A DNA stretch of 64,000 nt, taken from Roseiterribacter gracilis (GTDB lineage Bacteria > Pseudomonadota > Alphaproteobacteria > BOG-932 > Roseiterribacteraceae). The stretch is from the NCBI GenBank assembly GCA_018332375.1, contig BOPV01000001.1, positions 1,054,001 through 1,118,000 on the forward strand. The letters are read 5' to 3'. Each line of letters starts with the position of its first letter. Position 1 is the first letter of the stretch. Made by a program: the position numbers and the translations under genes. Shown in pieces: positions 56,651 to 64,000 of the stretch. The notes below the pieces were generated by a model. The model saw only the letters and a program-made list of their open reading frames with translations, had not been told where the DNA came from and did not search any database.

Positions 56651-57256
56651 ATGTCGCAGCGCGCCGCCCGCAAGACCGCCCTCGCCACGCATAAAAAGAG
56701 CTTCATTCTCGAAGCGGCGCAGCGCGTCTTTGCCGAACACGGGCTGGAAGGCGCCACGATGCGCGCGATTGCGCTGGAAGCGGGCTACACGGCGGGCGCG
56801 ATCTATTTCCACTACGCGTCGAAGGAAGAGATTTACGCCGACCTGCTGGACCAATCGCTCGACCGCGTCATTGCGGCGACGTCGAGTGCCAAAGGACGCG
56901 ATGCCAGGGCGCGCCTGCGCGCGGCTGCCCTCGCCTTCTTCGATTTCTATGCCGACAATCCACGCGACCTCGATCTCGGCTTCTATCTCGTGCACGGCAT
57001 GCGACCGGCCGGGCTGACGCCGAAACTCAACCGCGCGCTCAACGACAAGCTGCTGGCGTCGCTGGCGCCGGTCGCCAGCGCGCTGCGCGAGCTGGGCCTC
57101 GACGAAGAAACCGCGCGCCACGAAACCGCGTCTTTGTTCGGCCATTGTGTCGGCTTGCTGCTGTTGCGCCACACACGACGCATCCGCCTGTTCGACGCCG
57201 ATCCGCGCGCGCTGTTCGCGACCGGGCTCGACCGTCTGGTGAAGGCACGCGCGTGA
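56651..57256 (+). CDS. TetR family regulator
   Basis: 201 residues. HTH block FAEHGLEGATMRAIALEAGY then TAGAIYFHYASKEEIYADLL. Starts a plus-strand unit with the isochorismatase-like and acyl-CoA synthetase genes, and divergent from the flavoprotein gene, all probably its targets. ATG at 56651 preferred over 56636. Coupled to the next gene (GTGA). Confidence 0.9.
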   Translation: MSQRAARKTALATHKKSFILEAAQRVFAEHGLEGATMRAIALEAGYTAGAIYFHYASKEEIYADLLDQSLDRVIAATSSAKGRDARARLRAAALAFFDFYADNPRDLDLGFYLVHGMRPAGLTPKLNRALNDKLLASLAPVASALRELGLDEETARHETASLFGHCVGLLLLRHTRRIRLFDADPRALFATGLDRLVKARA

Positions 57257-57792
57257 AGTTCCGTCTGCACCAGGCGCAATCGGCGTTGCTGTTGGTCGAT
57301 CTGCAGACACTGCTTCTGCCCGCGATCGAGCATGGGGCTGCAGTCGTGGCGCGCGCCGCGTTTCTTGCGCAGGTCGCACGGTTGCTCGACGTGCCGGTCT
57401 TTGCCACCGAACAAAATCCCGCCGGGCTCGGACCGACCGAACCATCGCTGGTTCCATTGATCGACCGTACCCTGACCAAGTTTGCATTCGACGCGACAGC
57501 AGAGCCTGGCCTGCTCGCTGCCCTGCCCGACCGGGCGCAGATCGTCGTCGCCGGCAGCGAGGCGCATGTCTGCGTGCTGCAGACCGCAATCGGCTTGCAC
57601 CATGCGGGCCGGTCGGTTGCGGTGGTTGCCGACGCAGTCGGTTCGCGCCGCGCGAGCGACCGCGAAACCGCGCTGGCGCGGCTGCGTGCTGCTGGCATCG
57701 ACGTCGTCAGCGCCGAAATGGTCGCGTTCGAATGGCTGGGCCGATCCGACCATCCGCGCTTTCGCGACGTGTTGAAGCTGCTGCGCGAGTAG
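57253..57792 (+). CDS. Isochorismatase-family hydrolase
   Basis: 179 residues. Catalytic triad D16 (LLLVDLQ), K76 (TLTKFAF) and C107 (EAHVCVLQT) of the cysteine-hydrolase fold; closest in style to YcaC/nicotinamidase-like amidohydrolases with no siderophore genes nearby. Substrate unknown. GTG start overlaps the TetR stop. Confidence 0.87.
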   Translation: MKFRLHQAQSALLLVDLQTLLLPAIEHGAAVVARAAFLAQVARLLDVPVFATEQNPAGLGPTEPSLVPLIDRTLTKFAFDATAEPGLLAALPDRAQIVVAGSEAHVCVLQTAIGLHHAGRSVAVVADAVGSRRASDRETALARLRAAGIDVVSAEMVAFEWLGRSDHPRFRDVLKLLRE

Positions 57793-57802
57793 AAGAGACT
57801 GT

Positions 57803-57836
57803 CCCGGTACCGGCGCCAAAAGCCGGAGCCGGGAGG
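57803..57836 (+). promoter_or_regulatory. Hairpin overlapping the ligase ribosome-binding site
   Basis: CCCGGTACCGGC (57803-57814) and GCCGGAGCCGGG (57822-57833) pair at 10 of 12 positions around a 7-base loop. The right arm shares GGG with the GGGAGG ribosome site (57831-57836) of the TTG start at 57842, so it could mask translation. Confidence 0.5.
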
Positions 57837-57841
57837 AATGC

Positions 57842-59728
57842 TTGGATTACGCCTCGATCTACCGACGCTCGCTGTCCGATCCGGAAGGTTTCTGGGCCGA
57901 AGAAGCAGGCGCACTCGACTGGTCGAAACGGTGGGATCGCGTCCTCACCTACGCACCGGGAAAAAGCTGGACCTGGTTCGACGGCGCCACGACCAATATC
58001 TGCGGCAACGCGCTCGACCGGCATTTGCCGACGCGGCACAACCAGATCGCGCTGATCCATGACAGCGCCTATACCGGCGAAATCACCCGCATCTCCTATC
58101 GCGAGCTGCACGAACGCGTCGCACAATTTGCCGGCGCGCTGGCCGCGCGTGGCGTCGGCATGGGCGACCGCGTACTGATTTACATGCCGAACATTCCCGA
58201 AGCACCGATCGCGATGCTCGCCTGCGCCCGCATCGGCGCAATTCACTCAGTCGTGTTCGGTGGCTTTGCCGCGCGCGAACTTGCAAGCCGCATCGCCGAC
58301 GCCAAGCCGCGCTGGATCGTGGCTGCATCCTGCGGTCTCGAGCCGGGCAAAGTGCTGGCCTATATGCCCGCCGTCGAACAGGCGATCGAGATCAGCGGGC
58401 ACAAGATCGACGGTGTCGTCGTGCTGCAGCGCCATCAATGCCCGGCTGATCTGAAAGACGGGCGCGACGTGTCGTGGGACGATTTCGTCCGCGACGCCAA
58501 ACCGGTCGACTGCACGCAGGTTCCGGCGACGCATCCGCTCTACACGCTCTATACCTCGGGCACGACGGGTCAGCCCAAAGGCATCGTGCGCGACACGGGC
58601 GGCTATCAAGTGTCGCTGGTCTGGTCGATCCGCAATCTATTCAACATCGCGCCCGGCGAAGTCTTCTGGACTGCGTCCGATGTCGGCTGGGTGGTGGGCC
58701 ATTCCTACATGGTCTACGCACCGTTGCTGATCGGTGCGACGACGGTGCTGTACGAAGGCAAGCCGGTCGGCACGCCCGACGCGGGGCAGTTCTGGCGCGT
58801 CGCCCACCGGCACAAAGTCGTGACCTTGTTCACCGCGCCAACCGCGATCCGCGGTATCAAGCGCGACGATCCCGACGGCAAGTTCATCGAAGCGACAGAT
58901 CTGACCTCGCTGCGCGCGCTGTTCGTCGCGGGCGAACGGTGCGATCCCGCGACGGTGGCGTGGGCGTCGAACAAGCTATGCGTGCCGGTGATCGATCATT
59001 GGTGGCAAACCGAAACTGGTTGGCCGATTTGCGGCAATCCGCTGGGCATCAAAGAAATGCCGATCAAGCCCGGCTCGACCGCGGTGCCGATGCCGGGTTG
59101 GGATGTGCGCGCGCTGGATCCAAACGGCGAAGAAGTCGCGCCCGGCGAGACCGGCGCGATCGTGTGCAAGCTGCCCTTGCCGCCAGGTGCCGCGAACACG
59201 TTGTGGAACGCGCCCGAACGTTGGCAAAGCGCCTATCTCGATCGCTATCCCGGCTATTACGCGACCGGCGATGCGGGCTTCATCGACGAAGACGGCTATG
59301 TGCACGTAATGACGCGCACCGACGACGTCATTAACGTTGCCGGCCATCGCCTGTCGACCGGTGCGATCGAAGAAGTCGTGGCGATGCATCCGGACGTCGC
59401 CGAATGCGCCGTCGTCGGCATTCTCGATCAGCTCAAAGGCCAGATCCCGTTGGGGCTGGTGGTGTTGAAAAGCGGCACGTCGCGCGAGCCGACCATCGTC
59501 TGCGACGAGATCGTGCGCAAAGTGCGCGACGAGATGGGCGCAGTGGTTGCGTTCAAACAGGCGATCGTCGTGCCGCGTCTGCCCAAGACGCGCTCGGGCA
59601 AGATCCTGCGCGGCACCATCGTCAAAATTGCCGACCGCACCGACTATACGATGCCGGCAACGATCGAAGATCCCACCGCGCTGACCGACATCGAAACGGC
59701 GCTGCGCAAGGCGGGGATTGGCGGGTAA
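57842..59728 (+). CDS. prpE: Propionyl-CoA synthetase-like acyl-CoA ligase
   Basis: 628 residues of the AMP-forming ligase superfamily. P-loop YTSGTTGQPKGIVRD, WQTETGWP adenylate motif, and the C-terminal acetylation-prone lysine block RSGKILRG. DTGGYQV after the P-loop is typical of PrpE. Activates a short acyl acid to its CoA ester; other substrates such as hydroxy acids are possible given the neighbours. The TTG start is fixed by GGGAGG five bases upstream; the nearby ATG at 57838 is in another frame. Confidence 0.88.
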   Translation: MDYASIYRRSLSDPEGFWAEEAGALDWSKRWDRVLTYAPGKSWTWFDGATTNICGNALDRHLPTRHNQIALIHDSAYTGEITRISYRELHERVAQFAGALAARGVGMGDRVLIYMPNIPEAPIAMLACARIGAIHSVVFGGFAARELASRIADAKPRWIVAASCGLEPGKVLAYMPAVEQAIEISGHKIDGVVVLQRHQCPADLKDGRDVSWDDFVRDAKPVDCTQVPATHPLYTLYTSGTTGQPKGIVRDTGGYQVSLVWSIRNLFNIAPGEVFWTASDVGWVVGHSYMVYAPLLIGATTVLYEGKPVGTPDAGQFWRVAHRHKVVTLFTAPTAIRGIKRDDPDGKFIEATDLTSLRALFVAGERCDPATVAWASNKLCVPVIDHWWQTETGWPICGNPLGIKEMPIKPGSTAVPMPGWDVRALDPNGEEVAPGETGAIVCKLPLPPGAANTLWNAPERWQSAYLDRYPGYYATGDAGFIDEDGYVHVMTRTDDVINVAGHRLSTGAIEEVVAMHPDVAECAVVGILDQLKGQIPLGLVVLKSGTSREPTIVCDEIVRKVRDEMGAVVAFKQAIVVPRLPKTRSGKILRGTIVKIADRTDYTMPATIEDPTALTDIETALRKAGIGG

Positions 59729-59731
59729 ACG

Positions 59732-60580
59732 CTATGTCGCTCGCTTCACCCAGACGCGGCCGCGCTTGAGATCGAAGGTCGTCGTCCAAAGCTGCAGGAA
59801 CGGCATGCCAAGATTGCCGTCCAAAGTCAGGTCGGGCGTGAACAGACGATCGCTCTCGACGTGAATGCCCGGCGCAACGTCGAACTTGCCGCTATGCAGC
59901 CCGTCGGTGACTTCAACCCCAAGTTCCGCCGCGATGTGCTTTGAAACAAGTGTGGTGCTGCTATTGCCGCTGTCGATGGTGAACCAGACCGGCCCCTTCG
60001 CGGTCGCGATCGCGACATAGACGTCAAGCGCGAGCCCCTGCAATTCGCGGCCGAGGCGCGCAGGCAGTTCGCGCGCGCCCTTGATGCGTTCGGCACTGCT
60101 CGACGACGACTCGACCACGAACAGATTGGCTGCGAGGTCGAGCGTCACCGTCCTGCCGTCAAACAAATCGAGCGCGATGATTCCGTCCAGCGGCTCCGCG
60201 CTGGGGTCGAGGAATTTGGCGGGGTCGAGTATTCCCACGATCGCGGCCTGATGCTCGAACGATCCGACGCGCAGGCGAAGATTGTCGCAACGCGGACCGT
60301 CGACGCGCTCGCCCGTCATCGTCATGCCGCTGGTTCGCGCCCATGGCGTGCAGCCTGCTTTGGCTGCGAAGCTCGGCGACAACGCGGTCAAGCCACCGCC
60401 CGTATCGAACAGAAACCGCCCCTGCACACCGTTGACGCTCGCTTCCACCGTGCGCAGCCGCACACGATAGGGATCGAGCTTGATTACATGCGCGGGCGAC
60501 GCCGCCGTTGCGTAAGCCGCTCCGAACAGGACGGCGGCGAAAACCAGCGCGCAAGCGCGAAGTCTGTCTCTGAACTTCAT
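59732..60580 (-). CDS. Secreted two-lobed aspartic-protease-like protein
   Basis: 282 residues with a signal peptide (residues 1-26, ending YATA). Two active-site-type motifs, FLFDTGGGLTALS and WFTIDSGNSSTTL, occur in one chain, as in the 9797-10768 protein; GNLGMPFLQLWTTTFDL is the typical C-terminal strand. Coupled to the P1 peptidase gene (ATGA), so a role in peptide breakdown is likely. Confidence 0.75.
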   Translation of the reverse strand: MKFRDRLRACALVFAAVLFGAAYATAASPAHVIKLDPYRVRLRTVEASVNGVQGRFLFDTGGGLTALSPSFAAKAGCTPWARTSGMTMTGERVDGPRCDNLRLRVGSFEHQAAIVGILDPAKFLDPSAEPLDGIIALDLFDGRTVTLDLAANLFVVESSSSSAERIKGARELPARLGRELQGLALDVYVAIATAKGPVWFTIDSGNSSTTLVSKHIAAELGVEVTDGLHSGKFDVAPGIHVESDRLFTPDLTLDGNLGMPFLQLWTTTFDLKRGRVWVKRAT

Positions 60581-61656
60581 TCTTTTTCAGTCCGGCATTG
60601 TGAGGAAGACACCAGGCGACGAAGAAGGTCGAGCGGCAGCGCGTGCACAACGTTGCCGTCGCGCCCTTGCATCGTGTCGGCCGCAATCATCGAATTGAGG
60701 ATCGCCTCTTCGGTCGCTTCGGCGACGGCGCGAAAAAACGGGGTCAGTGCGTTGTTCGGTAGCATCCGAATGTCGGACGCGATCTCGTCGGCGGCGATCG
60801 GCACCCGATTGCCGGTCGAAAATGCCACGATCAGGTCGCCGCTCGTATTGCCGCCATAGCCGCCGGCACGGCCCAACCCGACAACGGCACGCTGCGCCAA
60901 CCGCTTACATTGCGACGGCAGAAGCGGCGCGTCGGTCGCGACGGCGATGATGATCGAACCATCCGTGCGCCGCCGCACGCTGTCGGCAATGTCGTAGCCA
61001 ATCTGCCGTCCGACCGGCACGCCGTCGACCGTCAGGTGATGGCGCGAACCGAAATTCGCCTGCACCAACACGCCGACGGTGAACGCACCGAAGCTGGTCG
61101 CGAGCACGCGCGACGAGGTTCCGATCCCCGCCTTGAACTCGAAACAGACCATGCCGGTGCCGCCGCCGACCGCACCTTCTGCGACCGGGCCTCCGGCGGC
61201 GCTCGCGATCGCCTGCGTCACATGCGCGGGCGTGATGCGAAAGGCGGGATCGCTGAGCAGCGCGTCGTTGGTTTCGCCGACCACCGGCTGGTGCGACCGG
61301 CCGCGCGTACCATGGCAGCGTGGATCCGCAAGCATCGCGTCGCGCACCGCCCCGATCGAATAGGTTGAGGTCAGCAGGATGGGCGAGGTCAGCAGACCGA
61401 CTTCGTCAATCCAGGACGTGCCCATCAACTCGCCGAAGCCGTTGAAACAATGCACGCCGGCAAACAGACCCTGCTCGAAATAATCGTAATCGCCGCCGAG
61501 AATCGCGGTGACGCCGGTGCGCGTGATCAACGGCTCGTCGGCAATCAAGGTCGTATGCCCAACGCGCACGCCTGCCACGTCGGTGATCGCGTTGTGCGGT
61601 CCGACCGGCAACGTGCCGACCTGCAAAGACAGGTCGCGAAGGCGCGCGCGCGTCAC
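60577..61656 (-). CDS. P1 family peptidase (DmpA/BapA type)
   Basis: 359 residues. N-terminal NAITDVAGVRVGHTTL and central GAVGGGTGMVCFEFKAGIGT are P1 hallmarks; GYGGNTSGDLIVAFSTGN holds the self-cleaving serine region. The family includes L-/D-aminopeptidases and beta-peptidyl aminopeptidases. No signal peptide, so cytoplasmic. GTG overlaps the dehydratase stop. Confidence 0.88.
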   Translation of the reverse strand: MTRARLRDLSLQVGTLPVGPHNAITDVAGVRVGHTTLIADEPLITRTGVTAILGGDYDYFEQGLFAGVHCFNGFGELMGTSWIDEVGLLTSPILLTSTYSIGAVRDAMLADPRCHGTRGRSHQPVVGETNDALLSDPAFRITPAHVTQAIASAAGGPVAEGAVGGGTGMVCFEFKAGIGTSSRVLATSFGAFTVGVLVQANFGSRHHLTVDGVPVGRQIGYDIADSVRRRTDGSIIIAVATDAPLLPSQCKRLAQRAVVGLGRAGGYGGNTSGDLIVAFSTGNRVPIAADEIASDIRMLPNNALTPFFRAVAEATEEAILNSMIAADTMQGRDGNVVHALPLDLLRRLVSSSQCRTEKE

Positions 61657-62663
61657 GACACGACCTGTCGTGCCCGGTCGGTCTGGATCGACTCGAGATA
61701 GCGTCCGGCATCGACATTTCCGCCGCTTACGACGACGGCGACCGGCCCCTTGCCCGCAGGTGCGTTCTTTCCCAGCAGCGCTGCCAACGCCACCGCACCA
61801 CTCGGTTCGACGACCAGGCGCAGATGGCGGAACGCAATCCACATCGCGAAACGCACTTCGTCATCGCTGACTGTCAGGGCATAGGCGCCGTTCCGGTGCA
61901 GGATCTCAAACGGAAGCTCACCCGGGATCTGCATCAGCAGCGCGTCGCAGATCGACGACTTACTGGTGGCCGTGGGAACGCGTTTACCGATGCGCAACGA
62001 CCGCGCCAGATCATCATATCCGGCAGGCTCGACGGCGTAGACGTCGGGCGGCGGCGACATACACGCCGCGATTGCGGCGACGCCCGCGGCAAGCCCGCCG
62101 CCGCCACAACAAGCGAGAATCTGCGACGGCGGATCCTCGGCAGATTGCATGAAAATTTCGCATCCCACCGTCGCCTGACCAGCGATGACGTAGGGATCGT
62201 CCGACGATGGAACGATGACACCGTTCTGACCGGCGGCAATCTCGCGCGCGATCGCCTCACGATCGTCGAGCCGGCGATCATAATGAACGACGCGCGCGCC
62301 GTGTGCGCGCGTCGCTTCGATTTTGACGCGCGGTGCGTCGTCCGGCATCACGACGGTCGCTTCAATGCCGAGCCGCTTCGCCGCCACCGCAATCGCCTGT
62401 GCGTGATTGCCCGACGACCAGGCGACGACAGGACGGCGGTCGCCGTCCTCTTGCAGTGCCTTCAACCGGTTGTACGCGCCGCGAAACTTGAACGAGCCGG
62501 TCGTCTGCAGCGACTCCGCCTTTACGTAGACGCGGCGTCCGGCCAATGCGTTGAGATCTTCGTTCTCCAGCAGCGGCGTACGCACGACGACACCGGCCAG
62601 ACGTCGTTCCGCGTCGGCGATCGCCGCCCGATCGACCCGCGATGCTTCGGTTTCCAGGATCAT
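61653..62663 (-). CDS. Threonine/serine dehydratase
   Basis: 336 residues, fold-II PLP enzyme. Cofactor lysine K59 in TTGSFKFRGA, SSGNHAQAIA substrate loop and CCGGGGLAAG phosphate cradle. Deaminates threonine or serine to a 2-oxo acid; no C-terminal ACT domain, so a catabolic form is likely. ATG at 62663 chosen because GGCGGA precedes it; GTG at 62675 would add four residues. Confidence 0.87.
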   Translation of the reverse strand: MILETEASRVDRAAIADAERRLAGVVVRTPLLENEDLNALAGRRVYVKAESLQTTGSFKFRGAYNRLKALQEDGDRRPVVAWSSGNHAQAIAVAAKRLGIEATVVMPDDAPRVKIEATRAHGARVVHYDRRLDDREAIAREIAAGQNGVIVPSSDDPYVIAGQATVGCEIFMQSAEDPPSQILACCGGGGLAAGVAAIAACMSPPPDVYAVEPAGYDDLARSLRIGKRVPTATSKSSICDALLMQIPGELPFEILHRNGAYALTVSDDEVRFAMWIAFRHLRLVVEPSGAVALAALLGKNAPAGKGPVAVVVSGGNVDAGRYLESIQTDRARQVVS

Positions 62664-62684
62664 GTCATCCGCCACAACTGATAT

Positions 62685-62696
62685 CTGTGATCACAG
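62685..62696. promoter_or_regulatory. Palindromic operator candidate before the dehydratase gene
   Basis: CTGTGATCACAG is a perfect 12-bp palindrome in the 78-bp gap between the ABC ATPase and the dehydratase gene. GTGATCAC-type sites occur for GntR regulators; none is encoded in the window. Confidence 0.45.
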
Positions 62697-62741
62697 TTAC
62701 GTTGAGCGAGCTTCGCTGTAAACCGTCCTTTTGTTACGAAC

Positions 62742-63506
62742 TCAGATCGCGGGCTGCATTTGCGCCGCTTCGGTCAGGCGGCGCGTATAGGCTTGTGCGG
62801 GCGCGGCAAAAATCTGGTCGGACGCGCCGGTCTCGACAACGCGTCCGTGTTGAAGCACCAGAACGCGCTCGCACATATGCCGCACGACGGCGAGGTCGTG
62901 GCTGATAAAGAGGTAGGTCAGCCCGTGCTCGCGGCGCAGGTCCGACAGGAGGTTCAGGATCTGCGCCTGCACGGTAAGGTCGAGCGCCGACGTCGGCTCG
63001 TCCAGAATCAGCACGCGCGGCTGCATGAGCAACGCACGCGCGATGCAGACGCGCTGGCGTTGCCCGCCCGAAAGTTCGTGCGGCAAGGACTGCAGATGCT
63101 CGTCGCGCAAGCCGACAGCGCGCGCCGCCGCGACGACAAGATCGTCGACCGCCCTGCCCTGCAATACGGTTCGCGCCATCGCGCGGGACAGAACCTCCAG
63201 CGGTTCGGCCAGCAGACGGCGCACCGGGCGTCGAGGATTGAGCGCTGCAGCGGGATCCTGAAACACCATCTGCACCGTCGGCCACGGCGCAGTGGACGGC
63301 GCGATGTCGATCGTGCCTGCGCTCGGCTGCAGCAAGCCCGCAATCGCCTGGCCGATCGACGATTTCCCCGAACCCGATTCACCGACCAGCCCGACAGACT
63401 CGCCAGGCGCGAGGTTGAACGTCACGTCCTGCGCGGCGACATGCGTCGCGCGACCGCTGCGAAAGACGATCTGCAGCCCGTCGGCGCGCACCAGGCTAGC
63501 TTGCAT
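62742..63506 (-). CDS. Oligopeptide/dipeptide ABC ATPase (DppF/OppF-like)
   Basis: 254 residues. Walker A GESGSGKSS, VFQDPAAALNPR Q-loop of the peptide subfamily, signature LSGGQRQR and Walker B LILDEPTSALD. Paired with the partial ATPase gene (11-bp overlap), as in DppDF modules. ATG has a strong GGGAGG. The permeases and binding protein would lie beyond the window. Confidence 0.9.
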   Translation of the reverse strand: MQASLVRADGLQIVFRSGRATHVAAQDVTFNLAPGESVGLVGESGSGKSSIGQAIAGLLQPSAGTIDIAPSTAPWPTVQMVFQDPAAALNPRRPVRRLLAEPLEVLSRAMARTVLQGRAVDDLVVAAARAVGLRDEHLQSLPHELSGGQRQRVCIARALLMQPRVLILDEPTSALDLTVQAQILNLLSDLRREHGLTYLFISHDLAVVRHMCERVLVLQHGRVVETGASDQIFAAPAQAYTRRLTEAAQMQPAI

Positions 63507-64000
63507 CGCTGCCTCCCGCGCCCGCCTTCCAACAGCGCGCGATATGCACGTCGCCTTCGACCGTCAACGCTGACGGCGTATGGCAGCGCGCTTCAACAAG
63601 CGCGCACCGGTCGGCAAAGCGGCAGCCGGTCGTGACGGCAGCGAGCGGCGGCACGAATCCGTCGATTGCAGGAATTGCTGCGCCGCGCGCAACGCGATCC
63701 GGCCGCGACGCCAGCAACGCGCGCGTATAGGGATGACGCGGCGCGGCCAATACCTGCGCGGTCGGCCCTGCTTCAACGATCCATCCGCCATACATGACGT
63801 ACAGTCGCGCCGCCATATATGCGACCACGTTGACATCGTGCGTGATCAGCAACACACCGAGATTGCGCTCGCGCGCCTGGTCGCGGATCAGGCGCAAGAC
63901 GTCCAACTGTACCGTGACGTCCAGCGCGGTCGTCGGCTCGTCGGCAATCAGAAGCGACGGCGTTCCGCTCAACGCCAATGCGATCACCACGCGCTGGCGC
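63496..64000 (-). CDS. Oligopeptide/dipeptide ABC ATPase (DppD/OppD-like), 5' end cut
   Basis: C-terminal ~168 residues; the frame stays open to base 64000. Visible parts are the RQRVVIA end of the signature helix, Walker B LLIADEPTTALD, the ITHDVNVVAYMA switch and the oligopeptide C-terminal domain with its cysteine cluster (TGCRFADRC, ARC), which binds an iron-sulfur cluster in some relatives. Confidence 0.9.
   Translation of the reverse strand, partial: RQRVVIALALSGTPSLLIADEPTTALDVTVQLDVLRLIRDQARERNLGVLLITHDVNVVAYMAARLYVMYGGWIVEAGPTAQVLAAPRHPYTRALLASRPDRVARGAAIPAIDGFVPPLAAVTTGCRFADRCALVEARCHTPSALTVEGDVHIARCWKAGAGGSDAS

Noticed and set aside
57838..58062. ATG at 57838 as start of a 74-residue protein
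   Set aside because: It is in another frame; GGGAGG is better spaced for the TTG at 57842, which opens the complete ligase.

Overview
The window is a GC-rich bacterial chromosome segment with densely packed genes, many joined by 4-bp ATGA/GTGA stop-start overlaps. Gene order points to an alphaproteobacterium of Rhodospirillales type: argH-lptM-lysA-DUF4175, ftsE-ftsX next to an MJ0042 zinc-ribbon gene, tyrA-hisC divergent from metX/metW, argJ-parvulin divergent from secA, aroK-aroB-CorC, xerD-accA, and bolA/DnaJ/cobS/cobT. I cannot assign a genus. I saw no rRNA, tRNA, CRISPR array, insertion sequence or prophage, and no gene-free stretch longer than 300 bases.

Layout. 1-5373: arginine and lysine synthesis end genes plus a large membrane protein. 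5389-9792: a CpdR-like regulator, a zinc-ribbon membrane protein, ftsEX, a DUF218 protein and a plsC-type acyltransferase. 9797-12410: a secreted aspartic-protease-like protein, a ChaC-like cyclotransferase and a DUF2125 protein. 12418-14448: a three-gene cassette in which two related periplasmic proteins flank a lysozyme-fold enzyme without a signal peptide; this looks like an effector/immunity module and is the most unusual locus here. 14460-15107: a GxxExxY gene followed by a long inverted repeat. 15108-19023: tyrA-hisC and a fused metX-metW. 19107-24100: small lipoproteins (one lectin-like), a methyltransferase, mutT, an EAL protein and an amine oxidase. 24097-28357: two tandem exported alpha/beta hydrolases with argJ and a parvulin. 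28463-31250: secA with promoter and terminator candidates. 31288-36622: a DUF5694 protein, an Lrp regulator and a TetR-HlyD-ABC-2 efflux operon behind a palindromic operator.

36623-44936: small lipoprotein, DUF1203, phosphoglycerate-mutase-like, CorC-like, aroB, aroK, xerD, accA and DUF2889 genes. 44933-48716: bolA, a J-domain protein and the cobaltochelatase genes cobS/cobT. 48713-53293: two unknown membrane proteins, a zinc/manganese-type ABC permease and binding protein without an adjacent ATPase, and an exported acetamidase-family protein. 53466-59728: a protein-methyltransferase-like gene, then a divergent catabolic cluster (a 4-hydroxybutyryl-CoA-dehydratase relative lacking iron-sulfur ligands; TetR, isochorismatase-like hydrolase, propionyl-CoA-synthetase-like ligase). 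59732-64000: a minus-strand group for peptide use (oligopeptide ABC ATPases, threonine dehydratase, P1 peptidase, secreted aspartic-protease-like protein).

Most of the window is core metabolism and cell-envelope work. The accessory-looking parts are 12418-15107, 49738-53293 and 53466-59728.
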